A stretch of DNA of 64,000 nt from Kumtagia ephedrae (GTDB taxonomy: Bacteria > Pseudomonadota > Alphaproteobacteria > Rhizobiales > Rhizobiaceae): contig NZ_PXYK01000001.1 in the NCBI RefSeq assembly GCF_003012745.1, positions 62,001-126,000 on the forward strand, in the 5' to 3' direction. The position numbers and the translations under genes are program-made. Below, piece by piece: positions 40,148 through 49,690 of the stretch; the stretch's first letter is position 1; each line of letters starts with the position of its first letter. The notes beneath the pieces are model-generated. The model did no database searches. It was not told the origin of the DNA and saw only the letters and a list, made by a program, of their open reading frames with translations.

Positions 40148-42712
40148 TCAGGTCTGCGATGGCTGCGCGCCCGCCGGCGGCAGCGTCGACTTGCCGTCCT
40201 CCTTCGCCTCAAAGCTCTCCGGCCTGAGCTTGAACAGGATCAGCAGAGGGCCGGCCACGAAGATCGAGGAATAGGTGCCGATGAGAACGCCGAAGATCAT
40301 CGCGAAGGTGAAGGAGCGGATGACCTCCCCGCCGAACAGATAGAGCGCCGTCAGGGCCAGCAGCGTCGTCACGCCGGTGAGAATGGTGCGCGACAGGGTC
40401 TGGTTCATCGACAGGTCGAGCAACTGCTCGATCGGCATCTTCTTGTATTTTCGCAGATTCTCGCGAACGCGGTCGTAGACCACGACCGTATCGTTGATCG
40501 AATAGCCGACAATGGTGAGTATCGCCGCGATACTGCCCAGATTGAACTCCAGCCCGGTGATGACATAGAGCCCGACCATCATGATCACGTCGTGCACTGT
40601 GGAGATCACAGCGCCGAGGCCGAACTGCCATTCGAAGCGGAACCAGATGTAGATCAGCATCGCCGCCAGCGAGGCGAGCACGCCCATGGCGCCGGCCCAG
40701 GCGAGCTCGGACGATACCGTCGGCCCCACGGATTCCACGCGGCGGAAATCGTAGCTGTCCTCGAGCGACAGCCGCACTTTCTCGACGACGCTCTGCTCGG
40801 CATTGTCGCCTGCTCCCTGGCCTTCCACCCGGATCAGCAGGTCGCGGTCGGAGCCGAACTCCTGGACCTGGACGTCGCCGATGTTCAACTCGCCGAGGAC
40901 GGCACGCACCTCGGCAGAATCGGCCTTGTCGCCCTTGGCCTGCACCTCGATGCTGGTGCCGCCCATGAAGTCGATGCCGTAGTTCATGTTGACGGCGAAG
41001 AACAGCGCGACACAGGCGATCGACAGCGCTGCCGAAAGCGTGAAGGCATATTTGCGCCATGCCATGAACGGCAATCTCGGCTCTTCCGGCAGCAGCCGGA
41101 TCAGACCGCCGGGCAGATCCTTCGGCTTGGCCTTGCGCAGCCAGATAGCGATCAGCCAGCGCGTCAGCGTAAAGGCCGTGAACACCGTGGTGACGATGCC
41201 GATCGCCAGCGTCACGGCGAAGCCGCGGATGGGCCCCGTTCCCATGTAGAACAGGATGACGGCGGCGATGAAGGTGGTGAAATTCGCGTCGACGATGGTC
41301 GCCAATGCGCGCGCGAAGCCCTGGTCGAGCGACTGCACCAGCGAGCGGCCCCATCGTCGCTCCTCGCGTACGCGCTCGTAGATGATGACGTTGGAATCGA
41401 CCGCCATGCCGACGGTGAGCACGATACCGGCGATGCCCGGCATGGTCAGCGTGGCGCCCAGCACCGACAGGATGGCGATGATCAGGATGACGTTGGCGGC
41501 CAGGGCGATGTTGGCGATGATGCCGAGCGTGCTGTAGGCAGCCAGCATAAAAACAACCACGAGCACGCCGGCGACGAGAGCGGCGAACTCGCCGGCGGCG
41601 ATGGAGTCGGCGCCGAGGCTCGGGCCGACGGTGCGCTCCTCGACGATGGTCAAGTCGGCCGGCAGCGCGCCGGCGCGCAGCAGCACCGCCAGATCGTTCG
41701 CGGATTCGGCCGTGAAATTGCCGGAAATCTGTCCCGTACCGCCGACGATCGGCTCACGGATCTGCGGCGCCGAGATCACCTGATTGTCGAGGATGATGGC
41801 GAACAGCCGCCCGACACCCTGCTGGGTCGCCTGGCCGAAGCGGGCGGCGCCCTTGCTGTCGAAACGGAAGGAGACGACCGGCTCATTGGTGCGCTGGTCG
41901 AAGGTCGCCTGGGCGTCGACGAGGTTCTCGCCCGATACGATCACCCGGTCCTCGATTAGATAGGGAACGGGCGGATCGTCGGTCGAATAGAGCACCGAGG
42001 TGCCCGCCGGTGGCCGCCCCTGCATCGCTTCCTGGACCGGCACCGACTGATCGACCATCTGGAAGGTGAGCTTGGCCGTCTGCCCGAGAATATCCTTGAG
42101 CCGCTGCGGATCCTGGAGGCCCGGCACCTGGACGAGCACGCGGTCGACGCCCTGACGCTGGATGACCGGCTCGGTGGTGCCGAGCTCGTTGACGCGCCGC
42201 CCGATCACCTCGATCGACTGGGTGACGGCCGACGACATACGGTAGTCGATGCCCTCGTCGGTAAGCGTATAGCGCAGCAATCCCGGCTCCGGCTCTTCCA
42301 GCGTCACCTCGGTGATGGAGCCGGTACCGAACACGCCGCTGGTCACCGGCTGGATCAGCGTCTGCAGCGCCGTCCTGGCCTTGTCGACCTCGTTTGCCTC
42401 GCGGATGCGCACCTGCACGGAGCGGCCGGTGCCGGACAGGCCGGTGTAGCCGATCCGGGCGTCGCGCAGCAGGGTGCGGATGTCGTCGCGCACGGCCTGC
42501 AGGCGCTCGTTGACGAGATCGTTGCGGTCCACCGCCAGCAGGATGTGCGAGCCGCCCTGCAGGTCGAGCCCGAGCGTCATCGGCCGGCTCGGCACCCAGC
42601 CCGGCAGGCTGTCGCGGAACGATTCGGACATCAGGTTGGGAAGCGCAAAGAGCACACCCAGGAGCACGACGCCCCAGATGCCGATCGTCTTCCAGCGTGA
42701 AAAATAAAGCAT
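40148..42712 (-). CDS. secDF: Protein translocase subunit SecDF (fused)
   Basis: The 854-residue RND-family protein fuses SecD (about residues 1-530) and SecF (about 545-840) and pulls secreted proteins across the inner membrane using the proton gradient. Twelve helices and two large periplasmic domains (P1, about 35-340) are expected. Proton-path residues are in VGMAVDSNVIIYERVREE (SecD part) and VGYSINDTVVVYDRVREN (SecF part). It forms an operon with yajC upstream and the Mth938-like gene downstream. Confidence 0.97.
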   Translation of the reverse strand: MLYFSRWKTIGIWGVVLLGVLFALPNLMSESFRDSLPGWVPSRPMTLGLDLQGGSHILLAVDRNDLVNERLQAVRDDIRTLLRDARIGYTGLSGTGRSVQVRIREANEVDKARTALQTLIQPVTSGVFGTGSITEVTLEEPEPGLLRYTLTDEGIDYRMSSAVTQSIEVIGRRVNELGTTEPVIQRQGVDRVLVQVPGLQDPQRLKDILGQTAKLTFQMVDQSVPVQEAMQGRPPAGTSVLYSTDDPPVPYLIEDRVIVSGENLVDAQATFDQRTNEPVVSFRFDSKGAARFGQATQQGVGRLFAIILDNQVISAPQIREPIVGGTGQISGNFTAESANDLAVLLRAGALPADLTIVEERTVGPSLGADSIAAGEFAALVAGVLVVVFMLAAYSTLGIIANIALAANVILIIAILSVLGATLTMPGIAGIVLTVGMAVDSNVIIYERVREERRWGRSLVQSLDQGFARALATIVDANFTTFIAAVILFYMGTGPIRGFAVTLAIGIVTTVFTAFTLTRWLIAIWLRKAKPKDLPGGLIRLLPEEPRLPFMAWRKYAFTLSAALSIACVALFFAVNMNYGIDFMGGTSIEVQAKGDKADSAEVRAVLGELNIGDVQVQEFGSDRDLLIRVEGQGAGDNAEQSVVEKVRLSLEDSYDFRRVESVGPTVSSELAWAGAMGVLASLAAMLIYIWFRFEWQFGLGAVISTVHDVIMMVGLYVITGLEFNLGSIAAILTIVGYSINDTVVVYDRVRENLRKYKKMPIEQLLDLSMNQTLSRTILTGVTTLLALTALYLFGGEVIRSFTFAMIFGVLIGTYSSIFVAGPLLILFKLRPESFEAKEDGKSTLPPAGAQPSQT

Positions 42713-42763
42713 CTGCCTTCAGTCCGTGCCGCGGCCGATCGGGACTCTAGGCCCCGATGGCGT

Positions 42764-43099
42764 TTATTTCTTGACGTTCTGGTTGGCGATCGGCTCGCCC
42801 TTGACGCGCACGTCGGCGATGGTCGAGCGCAGGGCGGTCACCTTCATGCCGCCGAGGTCGATCTCGAGCTCGTTGTCGTCGATCACCTTGGTGACCTTGC
42901 CGACGAAGCCGCCGCCGGTGACGACGGTGTCGCCCCTGCGGATCGCGGCCAGCATCTCGTTGCGCTTCTTCAACTGGGTGCGCTGCGGCCGGATGATCAG
43001 GAAGTACATGATCACGAAGATGAGGACGAACGGCAGGATACTGATGAACATATCCGGGCCCGCGCCCACGCCCTGTGCATATGCCGGCGTCACGATCAT
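42764..43099 (-). CDS. yajC: Preprotein translocase subunit YajC
   Basis: The 111-residue protein has one N-terminal transmembrane helix (SILPFVLIFVIMYFLIIRPQ) followed by RTQLKKRNEMLAAIRRGDTVVTGGG, the YajC signature. It associates with SecDF. AGGAG lies 9 nt before MIVTPAYAQ, which overrides longer in-frame starts. The gap to secDF is 51 nt. Confidence 0.95.
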   Translation of the reverse strand: MIVTPAYAQGVGAGPDMFISILPFVLIFVIMYFLIIRPQRTQLKKRNEMLAAIRRGDTVVTGGGFVGKVTKVIDDNELEIDLGGMKVTALRSTIADVRVKGEPIANQNVKK

Positions 43100-43374
43100 G
43101 CGAGAGTGCTCCTGAGGTGGAAAAAGGAGCCGCCATGGCCCCGCCAAAAGTTGGCCGGAATATAGTCGGTCGAGGCGCCATTGCAACCGGCCCGGCGCGG
43201 CGGATCGCCGCTTTTCGCCGCTGATTCAGCGGTTTTCGAGAGCCTCGCGACGATCCGCGGCCGCCCCGGCGGCTTACCCGCAGCTTTTTGCCGTCCTGGA
43301 CCAGCGGCCGCCTCTTGGGCTGACGGGCGGATTCGCGTATCCGTGTGCGCTAACGAAACGTCCGGACGCCTCTC

Positions 43375-44244
43375 ATGCCAAGCCCCTCGCTGCACGCCCT
43401 GTCGGAGAAGCTCGACCGCCTGATCGAGGCCGTCGGCCGGATCGCGCCGCCGGCGCCACCGCCGACCGATCTCGACGGCGCCGATTGCTTCGTCTGGTCG
43501 GCCGAGCAGGGCGTGCTCGAACCGGTACATCGCATCAACCGCGTCGAGATCGGCCTGATCCGCGGCGTCGACCGGGTGCGCGACATCCTCGTCGACAACA
43601 CGCAGCGTTTCGCCGCCGGCCTGCCGGCCAACAACGTGCTACTGTGGGGCGCGCGCGGCATGGGAAAATCGTCGCTGGTGAAGGCCGCGCACGCCACAGT
43701 CAATGGCGAAGGCAAGACGCCGCTCAAGCTGGTGGAGATCCATCGCGAGGACATCGACACCCTGCCCCGGCTGATGGCGATCCTGAAGACGTCGCCGCAC
43801 CGCTTCGTCCTGTTCTGCGACGACCTCTCCTTCGACCACGACGACACGTCCTACAAATCGCTCAAGGCGGCGCTCGAAGGCGGAGTCGAGGGCCGGCCTG
43901 CCAACGTCATCTTCTACGCGACCTCGAACCGCCGGCATCTTCTGCCGCGCGACATGATCGACAACGAACGCTCGACGGCGATCAATCCATCGGAAGCGGT
44001 CGAGGAAAAGGTGTCGCTGTCGGACCGCTTCGGCCTGTGGCTCGGCTTCCACAAATGCTCGCAGGACGAATATCTCGAGATGATCGACGGCTATGTCGGC
44101 TATCACGGCCTCGACATGGATCCGGAAACGCTGCGCGCCGAGGCACTGGAATGGGCGACGACGCGCGGCAGCCGCTCCGGTCGCGTCGCCTGGCAGTTCA
44201 TCCAGGATCTCGCCGGTCGGCTTGGCAAGCCGCTGAAGGATTGA
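43375..44244 (+). CDS. DUF815 AAA-type ATPase
   Basis: The 289-residue ATPase has Walker A GARGMGKS (92-99), Walker B RFVLFCDDLSF (about 143-153) and the sensor region VIFYATSNRRHLLPR, all typical of DUF815. It is divergent from yajC across 275 bp. The gene neighbours sec genes in related genomes, but its role is unestablished. The N-terminal 35 residues are proline-rich linker. Confidence 0.9.
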   Translation: MPSPSLHALSEKLDRLIEAVGRIAPPAPPPTDLDGADCFVWSAEQGVLEPVHRINRVEIGLIRGVDRVRDILVDNTQRFAAGLPANNVLLWGARGMGKSSLVKAAHATVNGEGKTPLKLVEIHREDIDTLPRLMAILKTSPHRFVLFCDDLSFDHDDTSYKSLKAALEGGVEGRPANVIFYATSNRRHLLPRDMIDNERSTAINPSEAVEEKVSLSDRFGLWLGFHKCSQDEYLEMIDGYVGYHGLDMDPETLRAEALEWATTRGSRSGRVAWQFIQDLAGRLGKPLKD

Positions 44245-44352
44245 GCGCGGGGCCGCCGTCGACGGTGATCTCCAGACCCTCGAGCCGGCCGAGCTACCCG
44301 CCCTCCGCGGTTCCGGCTGTCACGGCGCGGGCTGCTGCGGTAGTCTTGCCCC

Positions 44353-45411
44353 ATGAAACTGCGGCAGACGATAGGCTTCTGCGCCTCCGCCGATGGCACA
44401 CGCATCGCCGTGGCGTCATGCGGCGAGGGTCCGGTGATCCTGCGAGCCGCGCACTGGCTGAGCCATGTCGACTACGATCTCGAAAGTCCGGTGTGGCGGC
44501 CATGGGTGGAGGCGCTTTCGGCCCGTAACCGCTTCGTCCGCTACGACCCGCGCGGATGCGGCTTGTCGGACCGCCATGTCGCAGACCTGACGATCGACGC
44601 CTGGCATGCCGACCTCGACGCCGTGGCAGCGACGATCGCGGAGCCACGCGTCGTCCTGCTCGGCCTGTCGCAGGGCGGCGCGCTCGGCATAGCGTTCGCG
44701 CTCAGGCACCCGGAGCGGGTATCGCGTCTCGTACTCGTCAACGCCTACGGCCAGGGCGGGCGGGTGCGTGCCCAGAACGATGCCGAGCGGCTGGAGGCGG
44801 AGACGCTGGTCAATTTCGTCCGCATCGGCTGGGGTCGCGACAACCCCGCGTTCTGCCGGTTCTTCACCAATCTCTTCATTCCGGGCGGCAAGCCGGAGCA
44901 ACATCGCTGGTGGGGCGATCTCGAACGGGAGACGGCGACGGCCGACGTCGCGGCGCAACTGCTCTGGCAGATGCAGGGCATCGACGTCCTCGATCTTGCG
45001 GCAAGGCTCAGCGTGCCGACGCTGGTCATGCACAGCCGCGGCGACATGCGCGTGCCCTTCAACGAAGGCTGCAAGCTGGCGGCCGCCATCCCCGGCGCGC
45101 GCTTCGTGCCGCTGGAGAGCAGGAACCACGTGCTCCTGCCCGACGAGCCTGCGTGGGCGGTGTTCCAGGCCGAACTCGCGGGGTTTTTAGGGCAGGACCA
45201 GGCGACGCAGCCCCACGCCGTCCGCGATGCCGGACTGACTCCCGCAGAAAAGGCGATCCTCGACCTCGTCGCGAAGGGGCTCGACAACCGCACGATCGCC
45301 CAGCGCCTGGGCAAGAGCGAGAAGACGGTGCGCAACCAGCTGTCGGCGATCTTCGACAAGCTCGACGTTCACAGCCGTTCGCAGGCTATCGTCAAGTCGC
45401 TGTCCGGCTGA
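44353..45411 (+). CDS. Alpha/beta hydrolase fused to a LuxR-type HTH
   Basis: The 352-residue protein has an alpha/beta hydrolase domain (about 8-280) with nucleophile Ser106 in GLSQGG, acid Asp231 (SRGDMRVPF) and His259 (SRNHVLL). A GerE/LuxR-type HTH follows (293-350: LTPAEKAILDLVAKGLDNRTIAQRLGKSEKTVRNQLSAIFDKL). The complete triad suggests ligand hydrolysis or binding coupled to DNA binding. No target can be named. It sits between the DUF815 gene and a methyltransferase gene 156 bp downstream. This is an unusual architecture. Confidence 0.88.
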   Translation: MKLRQTIGFCASADGTRIAVASCGEGPVILRAAHWLSHVDYDLESPVWRPWVEALSARNRFVRYDPRGCGLSDRHVADLTIDAWHADLDAVAATIAEPRVVLLGLSQGGALGIAFALRHPERVSRLVLVNAYGQGGRVRAQNDAERLEAETLVNFVRIGWGRDNPAFCRFFTNLFIPGGKPEQHRWWGDLERETATADVAAQLLWQMQGIDVLDLAARLSVPTLVMHSRGDMRVPFNEGCKLAAAIPGARFVPLESRNHVLLPDEPAWAVFQAELAGFLGQDQATQPHAVRDAGLTPAEKAILDLVAKGLDNRTIAQRLGKSEKTVRNQLSAIFDKLDVHSRSQAIVKSLSG

Positions 45412-45567
45412 GGTCGTTTCCGAGCCTATGCGGGACATTTGTCCCCGGTCCGAGCCGGATTTCGCTGGCCACGCGGGACAGCCGCCCCATGCCGGCCGCC
45501 ATGCACGCGCGCATCCTGGAAGCCTCGGAGCGGCAGCAAGCCCTCCGCAGACCAGGAGGAATGCGAT

Positions 45568-46617
45568 ATGACCCAGATCGACGAAACCAGGTTGAACGAG
45601 CTGGTCGGCCGCGTGCTCGGCGACCTCGGCGGCGCCGTGAGCGTGCCTCTGGTGCGAATAGGCGACACGCTCGGCCTCTACGCCGCGCTCAGAAACAGCG
45701 GACCGGCGACAGCCGACGATCTTGCCGCGGCCGCAGGCTGCGCGCCGCGATATGTGCGCGAGTGGCTCTGCGCGCAGACGGCGTCCGGCTATGTCACCTA
45801 CGAGGGCGGACGCTTCTCGTTGACGCCCGAGCAGGCCTTCGTGTTTGCCGAACCCGACAGTCCGGTCAATCTGATCGGCGCCTTCGACACAGCCGCCGCG
45901 ATGGTCGAAAACCAGCCCAAGGTGCAGGCGGCCTTCAAGACCGGCAAGGGCGTCGCGTGGGGCGACCAGGCCGGCTGCATGTTCTGCGCCGTGGCGCGGC
46001 TGTTCCGGCCGGGCTACGTCAACGCACTGGTGCAGGATTGGCTGCCCGCGCTGGACGGCGTGGTCGACAAGCTGAACAAGGGCGCGAAGGTCGCGGACGT
46101 CGGTTGCGGCCACGGCCTGTCGACGATCCTGATGGCGCAGGCCTTCCCGAAGTCGCACTTCACCGGATACGACTTCCATCCGGCCTCGATCGCGGCCGCA
46201 ACCGCGCATGCGCGGGCGCACGGGATGACCAATGTCGGCTTCGAAGTGGGGCGGGCCCAGGATTTCCCGGGCGGCGGCTTCGATCTCGTCACCTGCTTCG
46301 ACTGCCTGCACGACATGGGCGATCCCGAAGCCGCGGCGGCGCACATCCGCCAGGCGCTCGGGCACGGCGGCACGTGGATGGTGGTCGAGCCGATGGCCGG
46401 CGACACGCTGGAGGACAATGTCAACCCGGTCGGGCGGCTCTATTACTCGGCCTCGACGATGATCTGCGTGCCCACCTCGCTGGCGCAGGAAACCGGGCGG
46501 GCGCTCGGTGCCCAGGCGGGCGAGAAGCGGCTGACCGAAGTGATCCGCTCCGGCGGCTTCAGCAAGGTCCGACGCGCCGCGGCGACGCCGCTCAACATGG
46601 TGCTCGAGGCGACCTGA
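45568..46617 (+). CDS. Class I SAM methyltransferase with winged-helix N-terminus
   Basis: The 349-residue protein begins with a winged-helix dimerisation-like region (about 1-90; ATADDLAAAAGCAPRYVREWL) followed by a Rossmann methyltransferase domain with VADVGCGHGLS (175-185) and DLVTCFDCLHDM. This layout resembles small-molecule O- or N-methyltransferases, and the 'rv2258c-like' group in particular. AGGAGG 8 nt before the ATG is a strong ribosome-binding site. It follows the hydrolase-LuxR gene, which may regulate it. Confidence 0.85.
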   Translation: MTQIDETRLNELVGRVLGDLGGAVSVPLVRIGDTLGLYAALRNSGPATADDLAAAAGCAPRYVREWLCAQTASGYVTYEGGRFSLTPEQAFVFAEPDSPVNLIGAFDTAAAMVENQPKVQAAFKTGKGVAWGDQAGCMFCAVARLFRPGYVNALVQDWLPALDGVVDKLNKGAKVADVGCGHGLSTILMAQAFPKSHFTGYDFHPASIAAATAHARAHGMTNVGFEVGRAQDFPGGGFDLVTCFDCLHDMGDPEAAAAHIRQALGHGGTWMVVEPMAGDTLEDNVNPVGRLYYSASTMICVPTSLAQETGRALGAQAGEKRLTEVIRSGGFSKVRRAAATPLNMVLEAT

Positions 46618-46651
46618 GAGACGCCGCCGGCGAAAAAAAATGCCGGCGCGC

Positions 46652-48178
46652 CTACTCCAGATAGGTGGTGGGATCGACCGGGGCCGAGTTCTTGCGCACC
46701 TCGAAATGCAGTTTCGGCGCGTTGGCGCTGCCGCTCATGCCGGACACCGCGATGTCGTCGCCGCGCTTGACCTTCTGGCCGCGCTGCACCTTGAGCTCGC
46801 TGGCGTGGCCGTAGACGGTCACCAGCCCGTTGTCGTGGCGCACCAGCACGGTGTTGCCGAACTCCTTCAGCCCGTCGCCGGCATAGATGACCACGCCGTT
46901 CTCCGCCGCCTTCACCGGCGTCCCTTCGGGCACGGCGATGTCGATGCCGTCGCGTCCGGCGCCCTTGCCGTAGGAGGAGATGACCTTTCCGCGCACCGGC
47001 CAGCGCATGCGGTCGATGCCGGTCGAGCTGGGCGCGGCAACGGCGGCGCTCTCGGCCTGCTCGATCACCTTGTCGGTCTTCCTGGGCGGGGTGTAGGCGG
47101 CGACCGCCTCCTGCTGCGTCGGCTTGGCAACCGGCGGCACGGCGCCGGTGGCCGTCTTGTCGATGCCGGGCGCGGCCTGCGCGACGGCCGGCGCCTGACC
47201 GGCGGCCGGCACCTTGAGCGTCTGGCCGATGCGCAGCACGCCGTCCTGCATGCCGTTGGCGGCCTTCAGCGCCGCGACGCTCACACCGGTCTTTTTGGCG
47301 ACGCGGGTCAGCGTGTCGCCGTCCTGCACGGTATAGGCACCGGCGACGGACTTCGGCTTGGGCTGGCCGGAACTGCTGGCGGCGTTCGGATCGGTCGCCG
47401 CCGGCACCGCGGCCTCCTTCACCTTGGGCGGCTGCGGCAGCACGGCAAGGGTCTGCTGCGGCGCCCTGCTCGGCACCGGCACCTTGTCGGCAGGAACGTC
47501 GTAGCGGGTCCCGGTGGAGGACTTCGCATCGGCGACGGCCGGGTGATTGTCGGGCGCCGAAACGGGGGCCTTGTTGGAATAGACGTAGGTCGGGATGACG
47601 ATCTTCTGGCCGGTCTGCAGGCCACCGCCCTCCGGCAGGCCGTTGACCCTGGCGATCACGTTGGCCGGCACGCCGAAGCGGCGCGACAGGTTGTAGACGG
47701 TCTCGCCTTCCCGAACGGTCACCTGGGTGCCGCCGGCGCGCGACCAGCCGGCCGGATCGGCCGCCTCGGACGCCATCTGCGGCTCGGCCGGACGGGCAGG
47801 CGTCGAAGCAGCGGAAGCGAGCGTCGGGGCCGCCTGCGGCCTGGGCGCGGAAACGGCAGGTGCGGGGGCGACAGGCGCGGGAGTTGCGGCCGCCATAGTC
47901 GGCTGGGCGGAGACCGGCGCCAGGGAGCCCCGGCTCACCGAACCGGTGGAGACGGCATCCACCGGTGCTGCCGCGACCGGCGCGGCATCACCCGGATAGG
48001 CCTGGCCTCCGTCGTTGATGATCTGGCGCTGATTCGCCGTGGAGCCGGTGAAGATGTCGTCGACACCGCCGAAGCGCGCCGACTGCGAGCTGCACCCCGC
48101 GGCCATCCCCGTGACCAGCAGAAGAGCCGCACCGCGCCACAGCTTGCGCTTGTTCGACCGCAATACACTCACCAGCAT
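46652..48178 (-). CDS. nlpD: NlpD-like M23 lipoprotein with two LysM domains
   Basis: The 508-residue lipoprotein has a lipobox ending in Cys29 (GMAAGCS), two LysM peptidoglycan-binding domains (about 150-195 and 278-322) joined by Pro/Ala-rich linkers, and a C-terminal LytM/M23 domain (about 395-508). The first zinc-ligand histidine of active LytM enzymes is missing (GRDGIDIAV), as in NlpD/EnvC amidase activators; LHFEVRKN retains the HxE/HxH region. It likely activates amidases in septum splitting. It follows pcm and surE. Confidence 0.9.
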   Translation of the reverse strand: MLVSVLRSNKRKLWRGAALLLVTGMAAGCSSQSARFGGVDDIFTGSTANQRQIINDGGQAYPGDAAPVAAAPVDAVSTGSVSRGSLAPVSAQPTMAAATPAPVAPAPAVSAPRPQAAPTLASAASTPARPAEPQMASEAADPAGWSRAGGTQVTVREGETVYNLSRRFGVPANVIARVNGLPEGGGLQTGQKIVIPTYVYSNKAPVSAPDNHPAVADAKSSTGTRYDVPADKVPVPSRAPQQTLAVLPQPPKVKEAAVPAATDPNAASSSGQPKPKSVAGAYTVQDGDTLTRVAKKTGVSVAALKAANGMQDGVLRIGQTLKVPAAGQAPAVAQAAPGIDKTATGAVPPVAKPTQQEAVAAYTPPRKTDKVIEQAESAAVAAPSSTGIDRMRWPVRGKVISSYGKGAGRDGIDIAVPEGTPVKAAENGVVIYAGDGLKEFGNTVLVRHDNGLVTVYGHASELKVQRGQKVKRGDDIAVSGMSGSANAPKLHFEVRKNSAPVDPTTYLE

Positions 48179-48288
48179 CGTACTAACCCGCTTTTACCCG
48201 GTACAACCGGCTATGATTAAAGCGCGTTAATGTTACTGGGCGGTTAAAGCGGGCGGCCGCCATGCCTCATTTTTAGCCGCCGGCGCGA

Positions 48289-48930
48289 TCACAGGACGGC
48301 CGCCAGGCCCTTGGCGATCGGTTGCAAACGGACCTCGCCGAGGTCCTCGCGCTCGAAGCGGCTGCCGACCTTGCCCAGGCGGACCAGCGCCTGCCGTCCC
48401 TCCTCCGGCCCGATCGCCGCCACCATGGTGCCGCCCGTGGAAAGCTGGTCGACGAAGATGCGCGGATGGCTGTCGAACGCAGCCCAGACGACGATCCGGT
48501 CGAACGGCCCCTCCCCCATCAGGCCGTTGATGCCGTCGGCCTGCCGTGCATGCACGTTCTGGATGCCGAATAGCTCGAAACGCTGACGCGCCTGGTCGAC
48601 GAGCGTCTTATAGCGGTCGAGCGTCGTCACCCGGCCGGCGAAGCGGGACATGACGGCGGCGGTATAGCCGGTGCCGGTGCCGATCTCGAGAATGCGGTTG
48701 CCCGGCTCGATGCGCAGCGCGGCAATGACCAGCGCCTGCAGGTCGACGCCTTCGATCGCCTCGCCGCAGTCGATCGGCAGCATGCGGTCGGACCAGGCGA
48801 GGTCATGGAACTGCCCCGACAGGAAGTCGGCGCGCGGCGTCGCCTCGAAGGCGGCGATCACCTCGCGCGGAACGCCGCGCCCGCGCAGCCGCAGCATGAA
48901 GGCGGCGAACCCCTCCCGGTCGCCTGTCAT
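48289..48930 (-). CDS. pcm: Protein-L-isoaspartate O-methyltransferase-like protein
   Basis: The 213-residue methyltransferase has the Pcm-type SAM motif [11 protein letters not shown] (79-89) and the typical N-terminal helix region [20 protein letters not shown]. The substrate-binding motif usually reading TISQP after LPI is replaced by [16 protein letters not shown], so isoaspartyl activity is uncertain. Its ATG overlaps the surE stop by 4 nt, and nlpD follows: the classic surE-pcm-nlpD order. Confidence 0.85.
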   Translation of the reverse strand: MTGDREGFAAFMLRLRGRGVPREVIAAFEATPRADFLSGQFHDLAWSDRMLPIDCGEAIEGVDLQALVIAALRIEPGNRILEIGTGTGYTAAVMSRFAGRVTTLDRYKTLVDQARQRFELFGIQNVHARQADGINGLMGEGPFDRIVVWAAFDSHPRIFVDQLSTGGTMVAAIGPEEGRQALVRLGKVGSRFEREDLGEVRLQPIAKGLAAVL

Positions 48931-49688
48931 GCAAGCGCCTTGGCCAGCTGGTCGCGCAGCTCATGCGCGGTCAGATCCATCTTCAGCGGCGTCACCGAGA
49001 CCATGCGGTTGCCGAGCGCATGCAGGTCGGTGCCGCTGCGCGTTTCCGCCGCCTCGCGGCCGAAACGCAGCCAGTAATAAGGGAAACCGCGGCCGTCGGT
49101 GCGCTCGTCGATCCACATGCCGTAGGCGAGCTTGCCCTGGGCGGTGACGGCGACACCCTCGACCTCGTCGGGCGCACAATTGGGAAAGTTGACGTTGAGG
49201 AAGACGCCGGCCGGCAGGTCGACACGCAGCAGCTTTTCCAGCAGGGCCGGCGCATGCGCCTCGGTCGTCTCCCACGCGACCTCCCGCCCGATCCCCTCCT
49301 GCACGCGGTAGGCCTGGCTGAGCGCGACGGCGCGGATGCCGAGAAGCGTGCCCTCCATGGCGCCGGCCACCGTACCGGAATAGGTCACGTCGTCGGCGAC
49401 GTTCGAGCCGGCATTGACGCCGGAGAGAACCAGGTCCGGCGGCTCCGGCAGGATCTTCTTCACGCCCATGATGACGCAGTCGGTCGGGGTGCCGCGCACG
49501 GCGAAATGGCGGTCGTCGAGCTTGCGCAGGCGCAGCGGCTCCGACAGCGACAGCGAATGGGCGAAGCCGGACTGGTCGGTTTCGGGCGCCACCACCCAGA
49601 CGTCGTCGCTGAGCGTCCTGGCGATCCGCTCCAGGCATTGCAGGCCCTCGGCATGGATGCCGTCGTCATTGGTCAGGAGGATACGCAC
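48927..49688 (-). CDS. surE: 5'/3'-nucleotidase SurE
   Basis: SurE dephosphorylates nucleoside monophosphates during stationary-phase survival. The 253-residue protein starts with [14 protein letters not shown], whose Asp-Asp pair binds the metal, and has [25 protein letters not shown]. The start codon is GTG. It lies 2 nt after serS and overlaps pcm by 4 nt, so serS-surE-pcm is one operon. Confidence 0.95.
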   Translation of the reverse strand: MRILLTNDDGIHAEGLQCLERIARTLSDDVWVVAPETDQSGFAHSLSLSEPLRLRKLDDRHFAVRGTPTDCVIMGVKKILPEPPDLVLSGVNAGSNVADDVTYSGTVAGAMEGTLLGIRAVALSQAYRVQEGIGREVAWETTEAHAPALLEKLLRVDLPAGVFLNVNFPNCAPDEVEGVAVTAQGKLAYGMWIDERTDGRGFPYYWLRFGREAAETRSGTDLHALGNRMVSVTPLKMDLTAHELRDQLAKALA

Positions 49689-49690
49689 AA

